Shown here piece by piece: positions 1-8,354 of a DNA stretch of 55,203 nt. Position numbers and translations under genes: made by a program. Numbering within the stretch: the stretch's first letter is position 1; each line of letters begins with the position of its first letter. The DNA comes from Bacteroidota bacterium (GTDB lineage Bacteria > Bacteroidota > Bacteroidia > Flavobacteriales_D > Crocinitomicaceae). The stretch spans positions 1 through 55,203 of the forward strand of contig VGML01000001.1 of assembly GCA_016866415.1 (NCBI GenBank), given 5' to 3'. The notes beneath the pieces are model-generated. The model had not been told where the DNA came from, made no database searches, and saw only the letters and a program-made list of their open reading frames with translations.

Positions 1-1447
1 TATCTCCAAAATCAGACTGGCTAACTTCTACTGCTTGATCTTTCGAAACACTCTTTATTAATTGATCTTTACTCAGTTTTTGTTTGATTTCTGTAAAAGC
101 CAACTCAAGATTGATATCTTGTTCCACTGCAATTTGACGAGCATATAATTTTCTGTTTTCTTGTTCTTTCAAAATTTGATGCTTATTAAATTCTGAAACT
201 AAAATCATTGAAAAAAGAGTCAATAATAAAAACCTTTTTGCGCCATTATTAATTCGCGTTACTTGAAAAACAAAAAGAAGTATTAATGGAAATAAGGACG
301 AAAAGACAGCATTTTTTTGAAATAAAATTAAAAATGATGCAAATACGACCAATACAATGAAGAAGACCTTATTATTTTCTTTTGTTTTCAGAGATAAAGC
401 AAAAACTTTGTAAACCATAAAAAGCCCAAATCCGGTGACAAAAAGAGACAAATAAGAATAAATTGTCAAATCAAAAAAATCAAGAAAATTCAACGGAATT
501 ACAGAATATAGAACGATCATTTTTATGATTTCTATAATCGACCACCACCCAAGAATAAACCATATGAATAGAAAATAATTGCCAAACTTGACTCGTTTAA
601 TTATTTTTCCAATTAGCGCAAATGTGGCTGATCCGACAAGTACATTCAAACAGAAATCTAGAAAGTTTGAAAAATAACGATTGTAACCGAATAAATCAGC
701 CGAAATAAAAGTTTGATTTTCAAATATTTGTTCAATATCAATTACAAAAAATAAAAATCGAACTAAAAATAAAAACCCAAACGATAGGCCTATTTGAGTC
801 GAGTTAAAACTGAATTTATTGTAAAAACCAATTCCTAACAAAGCTATTGCAAAACAAATAAAAACCAATATCCATGGATTATCATTTTGCCTATTGGTAG
901 GAGAAATTACGGAAAACAGGTATTTACCTGAACTATTCTTAATCTGAAAACCTTCCGATGGATTCAAAGAAATTGTAAAAGAACTTTCACAGAGCTCACC
1001 ATTCGACCTGTTTTCTAAAAAAGCATTTTCATAATCGAATTCATTACGGATTTGATACGATACAACTATTTTCTTGTCCTTTTCTTGATAAACGCGGGAA
1101 TAATACCATCCGTTTTGAAGCCTATTTACTCCATCAGATGGAAATTGAATGTTTGTAAATTTGGAAATGGGAACTTTGTTTGTATTCCAATAAATAAGGG
1201 AATCTTCTTGGTATAAATGAACTAAAAAAGGTGTTTTTGCTGGATTGGAAAAATTTGTGTTGGAGGCCAATAATTTTTTCGCTGACTGCTGTAAATCCCG
1301 ATCCAATTGCGAAATCTTAGTTTGGAGTTTCTCGAAATCAATGGGGGTTTCTCTTGATAATCTGAATGCGACTAAAGCACTTAAAAACATGAATCCCGAA
1401 AAAACAAAAATACGTTGATCAAAAATCCATTTTAAAATGGTCTTCAT
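1..1447 (-). CDS. Multi-pass membrane sensor, probably the N-terminal part of a sensor histidine kinase (truncated by window edge)
   Basis: An open frame on the minus strand starts with ATG at 1447 (MKTILKWIFDQRIFVFSG) and runs off the window edge, giving about 480 residues. One N-terminal membrane segment is followed by an extracytoplasmic region of about 180 residues (SLIYWNTNKVP, NGWYYSRVY). Then come about eight hydrophobic segments, starting at NPWILVFICFAIALLGIGFY, and a cytoplasmic stretch at the edge (KHQILKEQENRKLYARQIA). This layout is typical of large membrane sensor kinases in Bacteroidota, where HAMP/PAS and kinase domains would follow. No kinase motif is visible in the window, so the kinase call is inference. 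The start overlaps the uridine kinase stop by 4 nt (ATGA), so the two genes are translationally coupled. Confidence 0.6.
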   Translation of the reverse strand, partial: MKTILKWIFDQRIFVFSGFMFLSALVAFRLSRETPIDFEKLQTKISQLDRDLQQSAKKLLASNTNFSNPAKTPFLVHLYQEDSLIYWNTNKVPISKFTNIQFPSDGVNRLQNGWYYSRVYQEKDKKIVVSYQIRNEFDYENAFLENRSNGELCESSFTISLNPSEGFQIKNSSGKYLFSVISPTNRQNDNPWILVFICFAIALLGIGFYNKFSFNSTQIGLSFGFLFLVRFLFFVIDIEQIFENQTFISADLFGYNRYFSNFLDFCLNVLVGSATFALIGKIIKRVKFGNYFLFIWFILGWWSIIEIIKMIVLYSVIPLNFLDFFDLTIYSYLSLFVTGFGLFMVYKVFALSLKTKENNKVFFIVLVVFASFLILFQKNAVFSSLFPLILLFVFQVTRINNGAKRFLLLTLFSMILVSEFNKHQILKEQENRKLYARQIAVEQDINLELAFTEIKQKLSKDQLIKSVSKDQAVEVSQSDFGD

Positions 1448-2067
1448 GAATCAAGATTTTGAATGAGCTGATTTCGCAAACTATCAAAGTCGGTATCCGC
1501 ATTATGGTCATTTCTAAAAATGAAATTTGCTCGGTTTCTATAGGGCTCTATGAATTGTTCGTAACACGGTAAAACGTGATTATCCCATTGATATAAAATA
1601 TCAGCGCGCTTATATCCACGTGTTTCTTGATCACGATAAAGTCGTCTATCCAGTTGAATTCCGTGGTCTACATCTACAAAAACGCTATAGTCAATCGCCT
1701 TAGAAACTTCCTTGTAATGAAACAAAAACAATCCCTCGACGATTAATAAATCGGCAGGCTCAATGGTAATTAACACATTTTTATCTGGGGGAGAATTAAA
1801 AAAATATTCTTTAACTTCAATTGGCTCTCCTTTAATCAACTGCAATAAATCAGAAGTTAATTTCGCTTCATTGAGAGCTTTAGGCAAATCGAAATTAACG
1901 ATTCCATTTTTATCCTTTGCTTGTTTCTCAATCGGAAAATAATAGTTGTCCATCGAAAAAACGGCTGTGCTTAAGTTAGAAAATGATTCAGACAACCTTT
2001 TCAGTAAAGTCGTTTTTCCAGAACCACTTCCTCCACAAATTCCAATAACAAAAGGATTTTTAGTCAT
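1444..2067 (-). CDS. udk: Uridine kinase
   Basis: The product is 207 residues from the ATG at 2067 (MTKNPFVIGICGGSGSGKT). The frame extends 12 codons upstream, but only the shorter start places the P-loop near the N terminus as in the family. The Walker A motif is GGSGSGKT. The substrate-region motif SMDNYYFP and the block FVDVDHGIQLDRRLYRDQ are characteristic of uridine/cytidine kinases, which phosphorylate uridine and cytidine to UMP and CMP in pyrimidine salvage. Length fits the family (about 200-215 residues). It is the upstream gene of a two-gene minus-strand unit with the membrane sensor. Confidence 0.88.
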   Translation of the reverse strand: MTKNPFVIGICGGSGSGKTTLLKRLSESFSNLSTAVFSMDNYYFPIEKQAKDKNGIVNFDLPKALNEAKLTSDLLQLIKGEPIEVKEYFFNSPPDKNVLITIEPADLLIVEGLFLFHYKEVSKAIDYSVFVDVDHGIQLDRRLYRDQETRGYKRADILYQWDNHVLPCYEQFIEPYRNRANFIFRNDHNADTDFDSLRNQLIQNLDS

Positions 2068-2181
2068 ATTAAGTCTCGTACAAAGATAGAAAAATGAACA
2101 CAACTTTTTCGAAGTATTGAACGTTTATTAAAACACATTCAAATGAAAAATTGTAACTTTCCATTCAAATTATAAGATTAG

Positions 2182-2814
2182 ATGAAAATAATTAGTTCCA
2201 TTTTTATTTCGGTTTTGGTTGGTTTCTCTTGTTTTACTCAGATAAAAAAGGGAACCTCAATGCCTTTGAGTGACTTACAACTGTTAGATGTGAAAACAAA
2301 TGCGAAAACCATTTTAAAAGAAAATAAACTAGAAAAAGGTCTTATTATTATTTTTACTTGTAACACGTGTCCTTTTGTGGTTGGAACTCCTGACTTTCCG
2401 GGATGGGAGCGCCAATATAATACGATTTTCGATCAGGCTGTTAAACGCAATGTGGGTTTTGTCTTGGTAAACTCAAACGAAAAAAATCGCCAATTGGGGA
2501 TAAGTGAAGGTGTAGATTCAGAAAACCAAATGAAAAAACATGCAGAAGAAGCAGGATATCAAATGCCCTATTTATTGGATGAGAAATCTACTTTAGCCAA
2601 TGCTTTTGGTGCGAAAACGACCCCTCATGTTTTTCTATTTAACGAAGATTTGAAATTAGTGTATTCAGGATCCATTGATAATATTTGGGACAACAAAAGA
2701 AAGGAAGACATTCCTTATCTTATAAATGCAATTAACGGACTCAGTCAAGAAAAAAAAATAAAACCTTCCGCGACCCCTCCAAAAGGATGCAGCATTAAAC
2801 GCTATACCAACTAA
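2182..2814 (+). CDS. Exported thioredoxin-like (redoxin) protein
   Basis: A 210-residue protein with an N-terminal signal sequence (MKIISSIFISVLVGFSCFTQ) and a thioredoxin fold. The redox motif CNTC lies at residues 60-63 after the strand LIIIFTC, and the cis-proline segment is KTTPHVFLF. The region between resembles AhpC/TSA-type redoxins (DEKSTLANAFGAKTTPHVFLF). It probably acts as a thiol oxidoreductase or reductant in the periplasm. The C-terminal tail contains another cysteine (PPKGCSIKRY). It lies upstream of two other plus-strand genes, of which one encodes a secreted protease with cysteine residues, but a functional link is not shown. The substrate is unknown. Confidence 0.8.
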   Translation: MKIISSIFISVLVGFSCFTQIKKGTSMPLSDLQLLDVKTNAKTILKENKLEKGLIIIFTCNTCPFVVGTPDFPGWERQYNTIFDQAVKRNVGFVLVNSNEKNRQLGISEGVDSENQMKKHAEEAGYQMPYLLDEKSTLANAFGAKTTPHVFLFNEDLKLVYSGSIDNIWDNKRKEDIPYLINAINGLSQEKKIKPSATPPKGCSIKRYTN

Positions 2815-2845
2815 TTGATAAACTAAATTTTATAATTCAAAGAAA

Positions 2846-3067
2846 ATGACAACTTCCATATACAAAAAACTAAAAAACGGTAAAGAGGGTACAATTTTCA
2901 AATCGGATAATATTGTTGAAACAAACTGTATTGTTTGCAATAAGAAAATATTAGAGCAAGAAGTTGTTTATCAAGCAGATGGATTGCACGATTGCTGTTC
3001 CCTAGAGCATGCTGTTGAGTATCTAAATGACAACCTTGATTCAATTATTTGGCAGTGGCCATTGTAA
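2846..3067 (+). CDS. Small cysteine-rich protein, probably metal-binding
   Basis: A 73-residue soluble protein with a CxxC pair (NCIVCNKK) followed about 25 residues later by HDCCSLEHA. The spacing of Cys and His residues suggests a small zinc-ribbon-like site. No family was recognised. It begins 31 bp after the redoxin gene and ends 20 bp before the protease gene, so the three could be co-transcribed. Support for being a real gene comes from its clean placement between genes on the same strand and its patterned Cys/His residues. Confidence 0.6.
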   Translation: MTTSIYKKLKNGKEGTIFKSDNIVETNCIVCNKKILEQEVVYQADGLHDCCSLEHAVEYLNDNLDSIIWQWPL

Positions 3068-3087
3068 AAATCACTAAAAACTAAACC

Positions 3088-5364
3088 ATGAAATTTTTAT
3101 TTAGCATTTCCCTTCTTTTTGCAACTGGAATTCTCTTTTCTCAAATCCAAGGAAATGGAGGTGTTCCAAAAGGATTGAAACAAAAAGATCTTTCTAAAAA
3201 AATTGATCATCGAACGTTTGCTCAACCAAATATTGAAGAACTTCGTGCAGAGGATGCTTTGGTGGACAATACAGGAACAGCACCTTGGAGATTCGGTTTT
3301 AAAAATTATACCAACTTAGGGTTAAATAATAGTGGGTCTTGGATTAATATACCAAATGGAGATAGAATTTGGTTATTAAAAGTCAGTTGCGAAAAAGCAT
3401 TAACTGTAAATTTAACTTTTTCAAATACAACAATCCCAGAAGGAAATGAATTGTATGTCTACAATGATTCAAAAGATTTTATTTTAGGAAAGTTCAATGC
3501 AAACCACATTTATAATGGTCAATTGGGAACGGAGTTAATTCCTGGAAACACTGCAATCATTGAATATTATGTAAAAAGGGGAACTGATTTGGGTAACGTT
3601 CAAATTTCAACGGTTACACACGGTTATCGAACGGCTGATGAGTTTCAAGCTAAGGCATTTGGCGGTTCGGGCGCATGCAACATGAATGTGAATTGTCCGG
3701 ATGGTTTACCTTGGCAATTAGAACGAAATAGTGCTGTAATGCTAGTTTCTGGAAGTAATGGTTTTTGCTCGGGAGCGTTAATTAACAATACATTAAATGA
3801 TGGAAAGCCTTACGTTTTAACTGCCAATCATTGTTATTCTGACCCTACAAACTGGATTTTCCGTTTCAATTGGCAGTCTGCTGATTGCAATAACCCTGCG
3901 GCATCACCTACTTTTCAATCATTAAGTGGAGCAGTATTGAGATCGAGAAGAACTCCTACTGATTTTTGTTTGGTTGAAATAACCGGTGGTCTTCAAGGAA
4001 ACACTGTTCCGTTAACATACAATCCCTATTTTGCAGGTTGGAACAACGCGGACGCACCACCAACATCTTCTGTTTGTATTCACCATCCTTCAGGAGATAT
4101 TAAGAAAATAGCATTCGATGATGCACCTGCTGTATCAAGTCAAGGAATGGGATCAAGCGAAGCTAATTCAACATGGACCGTAGAATGGGATCGAAATACA
4201 ACGACAGAAGGAGGTTCGTCGGGTTCTCCATTGTTCGATCAAAATCACCGAATCATTGGTCAACTTTGGGGTGGTGGAGCTTCGTGCACTAATCTAAGCG
4301 CTCCAGATTATTACGGACGATTACATAAATCATGGGAACCAGCAAATTCAACAAGCTCTAATCAATTGAAATTCTGGCTCGATCCAAATAATTCAGGTAC
4401 TGAGTTTATCGATGGATATGATCCATCAAACGCTACTCCTGTTGCTGTTGATCCAGGAGTTACAAATCCTCAAGGAGTATCAGGAACATTTTGTGGAGCA
4501 GAAGTAACACCCCAAGTTACTATTCAAAATAATGGTTCAGATGCTTTAACAACAGTTGATATTGTTTATGGATTTGATGGAAATCAAGATTTAGTGTTTA
4601 ACTGGATAGGAAACTTAGCTCAGTGGCAATCTACCGCTGTTTCTCTTCCTACAGCAACCTTAACGGCTGGAGCACACACTTTTGCAGCTGCTGTTTCAAA
4701 CCCAAATGCCGGATTAACGGATGAAAACAGTAATAATAACTCAGTAAGTTCATCCTTTACTATTGTTATAGGTGGTCAATCGGTACAATTAAATTTAGTG
4801 TTAGATTGTTACGGTTCAGAAACAACGTGGGAATTACAAAATGCTTCATCAACTGCAGTTTATGCCGGTTCAGGATATCCGGATGATCAACCGGGCCTTG
4901 TCACACTAGATCCTTGGTGCCTGAATGATGGTTGTTATACTTACTACATTATGGATAGCTACGGAGACGGAATGGATGGTGGGTTCTGGTGTCAAGAAGA
5001 CGGAAGCGTATCTATTGTTTTTGACGGCGAGGTATTAGCAGAAATTCTAGAGTCTGAGGCAGATTTTGGCGATCAAACTAGTTTACAATTTTGTATTGGA
5101 CAGTCGGGAATTGAATGGAACACAGACGAGTTGGTCTCATTATGGCCGAATCCAATTTCTGAAGGAATGATCAACATTCAAACTGGAAGTGAAGATGTAA
5201 GCGTGGTTTCTATTCTGACTATAAATGGGCAACGCTTATCATCCAAAACAAGTTCTTCTAGCCTTGTTCAATTCGATACCAATAGGCTAAGTCAAGGAAC
5301 TTATTTGGTAGAAATCGTTTCTGGAAAAGAAAGAAAAGTGTTGAAGTTTATTAAAACAAGATAA
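3088..5364 (+). CDS. Secreted trypsin-fold serine endopeptidase with T9SS type A sorting domain (lysyl-endopeptidase-like)
   Basis: The 758-residue product has a signal peptide (MKFLFSISLLFATGILFSQ). A propeptide-like N-terminal domain (about 20-190) precedes a chymotrypsin-fold protease domain (about 195-440). The catalytic triad is visible as His248 (TANHC), Asp292 (TDFCLVEI) and Ser378 (GGSSGSP). Several cysteines resemble those of Achromobacter protease I-type lysyl endopeptidases. A CARDB-like domain follows (about 450-560), then a region with SYGDGMDGG. The C terminus (about 685-758, starting at SLWPNPISEG) is a type A T9SS sorting domain, so the protein should pass the outer membrane by type IX secretion. 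Cleavage specificity cannot be read from the sequence. Confidence 0.88.
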   Translation: MKFLFSISLLFATGILFSQIQGNGGVPKGLKQKDLSKKIDHRTFAQPNIEELRAEDALVDNTGTAPWRFGFKNYTNLGLNNSGSWINIPNGDRIWLLKVSCEKALTVNLTFSNTTIPEGNELYVYNDSKDFILGKFNANHIYNGQLGTELIPGNTAIIEYYVKRGTDLGNVQISTVTHGYRTADEFQAKAFGGSGACNMNVNCPDGLPWQLERNSAVMLVSGSNGFCSGALINNTLNDGKPYVLTANHCYSDPTNWIFRFNWQSADCNNPAASPTFQSLSGAVLRSRRTPTDFCLVEITGGLQGNTVPLTYNPYFAGWNNADAPPTSSVCIHHPSGDIKKIAFDDAPAVSSQGMGSSEANSTWTVEWDRNTTTEGGSSGSPLFDQNHRIIGQLWGGGASCTNLSAPDYYGRLHKSWEPANSTSSNQLKFWLDPNNSGTEFIDGYDPSNATPVAVDPGVTNPQGVSGTFCGAEVTPQVTIQNNGSDALTTVDIVYGFDGNQDLVFNWIGNLAQWQSTAVSLPTATLTAGAHTFAAAVSNPNAGLTDENSNNNSVSSSFTIVIGGQSVQLNLVLDCYGSETTWELQNASSTAVYAGSGYPDDQPGLVTLDPWCLNDGCYTYYIMDSYGDGMDGGFWCQEDGSVSIVFDGEVLAEILESEADFGDQTSLQFCIGQSGIEWNTDELVSLWPNPISEGMINIQTGSEDVSVVSILTINGQRLSSKTSSSSLVQFDTNRLSQGTYLVEIVSGKERKVLKFIKTR

Positions 5365-5372
5365 CTACGGTT

Positions 5373-6494
5373 TTGGCCGGGATTTACATTCACATTCCTT
5401 TTTGTAGAAAACGCTGCTCTTATTGTGATTTCCATTTTTCGACAACCTTCTCAAATTACAGAGAAGAATTAATCTCTGCTATTAATCGCGAGATTGAACT
5501 GCGTAAATATGAATTAAAGGAATCCATTGAAACTATTTATTTTGGTGGTGGAACTCCAAGCCTTTTGACAGAAGAAGAATTAAGTTCTATTTTAGAAACC
5601 ATTCGTAATTTATTTCCAATTAATCAAGAAGTTGAAATTACACTTGAGGTCAACCCGGAAGATGTTAATTTGGAAACGATAACTTACTGGAAAATTTTAG
5701 GTGTAAATCGGATTTCAATTGGACTTCAATCGTTCAAAGAATCTGACTTAAAATGGATGAATAGAGCACATGATTTAGAACAAGGATTTGAAGCGGTAAA
5801 CCTACTTAAAAAACAGGGCTTTGAAAATATTTCCGTTGACTTAATTTATGGGTTACCTGGTTTAACTTTACTCGAATGGGAGCAACATTTAAAACAAGTT
5901 ATCGCATTGAATATTCAACATATTTCAGCCTATTGTCTGACTGTTGAGAAGCGAACAGCATTGAATCATTTTGTGAAAACAGGAAAATTAAAAACACCTA
6001 GCGAAGACATCCAATCCGAACAATTTAATTTAATGTTGCGGGTTTTAAACCAAAACGGGTTTTTTCAATATGAGATTTCCAACTTTGCTAAACCAGTATA
6101 TGAATCCAAACATAACTCATCGTATTGGCAAAACAAGCCCTATTTAGGCGTTGGACCTTCGGCGCATTCGTTCGATGGAAAAACGCGAAGATGGAACATT
6201 TCAAACAACACCAACTATTACAAAAATGTTGGTACAAATGAATCGTGGTTTGAAATGGAAATCCTATCTAAAAACGATCAATGGAACGAACTTTTTTTAA
6301 CTGGTTTAAGAACCATTTTTGGGGTGTCTAAAACCAGTTTGTCAGAACTTGGAAAACTATCATCTTCAGAAATAAAAACCATGGGTTCTCTTAAAGAGCA
6401 AGGCGAACTCGTTGAAACTGAAAACGCATACATTTTAACCGAGAAAGGCCGACTCAAAGCCGATGGAATTGCGGCTTCGTTTTTTAGAATTTAA
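5373..6494 (+). CDS. hemW: HemW-family radical SAM protein (heme chaperone, formerly CPO-like)
   Basis: A 373-residue radical SAM protein. It starts at TTG (5373), because the conserved HemW N terminus (MAGIYIHIPFC) begins exactly there and no ATG fits. The CxxxCxxC iron-sulfur motif is CRKRCSYC. The SAM-binding glycine motif is YFGGGTPSLL, and the HemW-type blocks ISIGLQSF and VDLIYGLPG follow. The C-terminal HemN_C region is present (YLGVGPSAHSFDG). HemW proteins bind heme and deliver it to target proteins rather than oxidise coproporphyrinogen. The gene begins 8 bp after the protease stop and is convergent with the PLP enzyme gene, 22 bp away. Confidence 0.92.
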   Translation: MAGIYIHIPFCRKRCSYCDFHFSTTFSNYREELISAINREIELRKYELKESIETIYFGGGTPSLLTEEELSSILETIRNLFPINQEVEITLEVNPEDVNLETITYWKILGVNRISIGLQSFKESDLKWMNRAHDLEQGFEAVNLLKKQGFENISVDLIYGLPGLTLLEWEQHLKQVIALNIQHISAYCLTVEKRTALNHFVKTGKLKTPSEDIQSEQFNLMLRVLNQNGFFQYEISNFAKPVYESKHNSSYWQNKPYLGVGPSAHSFDGKTRRWNISNNTNYYKNVGTNESWFEMEILSKNDQWNELFLTGLRTIFGVSKTSLSELGKLSSSEIKTMGSLKEQGELVETENAYILTEKGRLKADGIAASFFRI

Positions 6495-6516
6495 GTTCGA
6501 TTGCAATAAAGTCAAA

Positions 6517-7758
6517 TCACACTTTATCTAAGGCTTGACTAATATCAGCGATTAGGTCTTCATAATTTTCCACGCCTATGGATAATCTCACAAGTTTGTC
6601 GGTTATGTTCATTCGCTCTTTATCAGCAAAAGGAACATCTGCATGAGTCATTGTTTGTGGGTGTTCGGCAAGACTTTCAGTTCCACCTAGAGAAACAGCC
6701 AGCTTTATCAACTTTAACGAATCTAAAAAAGTAAAGGCCTGTTCTTCTCCTCCTATGATGTCAAAACTAATCATTGCACCTCCAGAAGTAAATTGTCTTT
6801 CAAAAATGGAAATTTCTTCACTTGATCCTGTTTCATGAATGAACCCTAAGTAATAAACAAATTCAACCTTCGAATGACTTTGAAGGAATTTTGCCACTTC
6901 AAAAGCATTCTTGGCTTGTTGTTCCATTCTAACCTTCAGTGTTTCCAGGCTTCTCATTAGTAACCAACCGTTCCAAGGCCCGGCCATGTTACCTAAAAAT
7001 GTACGCAAGCCCTTCACTCTTAACATGGTCGCTTTTGAACCTAAACAGGCCCCCGCTATTACATCAGAATGCCCGCCAATGTATTTTGTTGCGGAATACA
7101 AAACCAAATCTGCACCGTGTTTTAAGGGATGTTGCCAAATGGGTCCCATATAGGTGTTGTCAACGGATAAAATAATTTCACCATTTTCCCCTTCAAAATG
7201 ACGCTTAATTTCGGCACACATTTCAATGTCTATAAGCGCGTTCGTTGGATTAGCTGGCGTTTCTATATGAATCATTTTTAGCTTATCCTTTTTTCCAGAT
7301 GCATTAATTCGTTCAATAATTTCATGTTTTGTCTCTCCCGGATAAAATCCGATTGAATCAATGTTCATTTTCTTTAGAAAGTTATTTATAAAATGATCTG
7401 TTCCACCGTAAACCGGTCGACTATAAAGCAAAGTATCTCCAGGGCTCAAAAACTCAAGCATGGCTGTAGAAATAGCCGACATGCCACTTTCAAAAACCGC
7501 GCAATCTTCTGCCTTATCCCACAAAGACAAACGATTTTCCAATATTTCCAAGTCAGGATTGTTTATCCGGCTATAAATCAAACCTAGTTGCTCATTTTCT
7601 TCAGGTGCGCTAATACCATATGCTAATTGAAAAAACCGCTTACCCTCTTTTGCTGAACTAAAAACAAAGGTAGAAGTTTGAAATATTGGGCATTTGATTG
7701 CTCCCTCGGAAAGAGAAGGATCATAACCATAACTCATCATTAAACTTTCAGGTCTCAT
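6517..7758 (-). CDS. Cys/Met metabolism PLP enzyme (cystathionine gamma-synthase / methionine gamma-lyase family)
   Basis: A 413-residue fold-type I PLP enzyme. Visible family motifs are YSRINNP (62-68), the PLP-stacking Tyr in RPVYGGT (about 117), Asp200 in SVDNTY, and the Schiff-base Lys225 in SATKYIGGHSD. The C-terminal signature SLGGTESLAEHP is typical of the family. Substrates would be cystathionine, homocysteine or methionine. The position that is Cys in true methionine gamma-lyases (next to the active-site Tyr) is Gly here (VYGGT), which favours cystathionine gamma-synthase/lyase, but the divergent Lrp gene mirrors the methionine gamma-lyase/regulator pair of pseudomonads. The exact reaction is therefore left open. 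Confidence 0.85.
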   Translation of the reverse strand: MRPESLMMSYGYDPSLSEGAIKCPIFQTSTFVFSSAKEGKRFFQLAYGISAPEENEQLGLIYSRINNPDLEILENRLSLWDKAEDCAVFESGMSAISTAMLEFLSPGDTLLYSRPVYGGTDHFINNFLKKMNIDSIGFYPGETKHEIIERINASGKKDKLKMIHIETPANPTNALIDIEMCAEIKRHFEGENGEIILSVDNTYMGPIWQHPLKHGADLVLYSATKYIGGHSDVIAGACLGSKATMLRVKGLRTFLGNMAGPWNGWLLMRSLETLKVRMEQQAKNAFEVAKFLQSHSKVEFVYYLGFIHETGSSEEISIFERQFTSGGAMISFDIIGGEEQAFTFLDSLKLIKLAVSLGGTESLAEHPQTMTHADVPFADKERMNITDKLVRLSIGVENYEDLIADISQALDKV

Positions 7759-7777
7759 GTTATTTCTTTTTATTCCC

Positions 7778-7785
7778 CAAAATTA
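7778..7785 (-). promoter_or_regulatory. Bacteroidota-type -7 promoter element for the PLP enzyme gene
   Basis: Read on the minus strand the sequence is TAATTTTG, an exact match to the Bacteroidota -7 consensus TAnnTTTG, about 20 nt upstream of the ATG at 7758. There is no clear -33 TTG. The inverted repeat at 7792-7817 occupies that position, which suggests factor-controlled transcription. Confidence 0.45.
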
Positions 7786-7791
7786 TACCCA

Positions 7792-7817
7792 TTCTTTATA
7801 AGTTTTTTTATAAAGAA
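7792..7817. promoter_or_regulatory. Perfect 10-bp inverted repeat, candidate Lrp-family operator
   Basis: TTCTTTATAA and its perfect complement TTATAAAGAA are separated by a 6-nt spacer (gttttt). The repeat lies in the 140-bp divergent region between the PLP enzyme gene and the Lrp/AsnC gene, directly upstream of the candidate -7 element of the former. Lrp-family dimers bind AT-rich dyads and commonly control a divergent neighbour, so this is a reasonable operator candidate. Assignment to this regulator is inference. Confidence 0.5.
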
Positions 7818-7898
7818 AAACATACTATTATTTGCCTTATTCATAAAATATATTACTATTTTTATTCTTTTATAACGTAAATATTAGAATCTATTTCT

Positions 7899-8351
7899 AT
7901 GGAAACACTTGATGGATTAGATTACAAATTGCTTGAATTACTTTCAAAGAACGCTAAAGCCCCAACAAAATACTTAGCCGCAGAGATTGGTTTGTCGGTT
8001 ACACCAACTTTTGAGCGGATCAGAAGAATGGAGCGCCTTGGAATAATTACAGGTTATACAACTTTATTGGATAAGAATAAAATAGGTAAAGGTCTACGTG
8101 TGCTATGTCAGGTAACCTTAAAAGCACATAAAGAAGATTTGATTTCAATATTCGAAAAAGAAGTAAAATTATTGGATGAAGTAAATGAGTGCATGCACAT
8201 AGCGGGAAATTTTGACTATTTGCTCGTTGTTGAAGTAAAAGACATCCAATCCTATGAATTTTTTCTGAAGCAAAAATTGGCAAAATTGGAAAACATCTCC
8301 AATGTTCAGAGTTCCTTTGTTTTAGGCCAGATTGTCAAGTCGTTTTCTTGA
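7899..8351 (+). CDS. Lrp/AsnC-family transcriptional regulator
   Basis: A 150-residue protein of typical Lrp length. The N-terminal helix-turn-helix is visible as LDYKLLELLSKNAK ... LAAEIGLSVTPTFERIRRME (residues about 5-48), followed by GIITGYTTLLDK. The C-terminal part has the alpha/beta ligand-binding (RAM) pattern with AGNFDYLLVVEVKD, where amino-acid effectors bind. It is divergent from the Cys/Met PLP enzyme gene across an inverted repeat, so local regulation of that gene is likely. It ends 3 nt before the convergent aspS stop. Confidence 0.9.
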   Translation: METLDGLDYKLLELLSKNAKAPTKYLAAEIGLSVTPTFERIRRMERLGIITGYTTLLDKNKIGKGLRVLCQVTLKAHKEDLISIFEKEVKLLDEVNECMHIAGNFDYLLVVEVKDIQSYEFFLKQKLAKLENISNVQSSFVLGQIVKSFS

Positions 8352-8354
8352 CTT

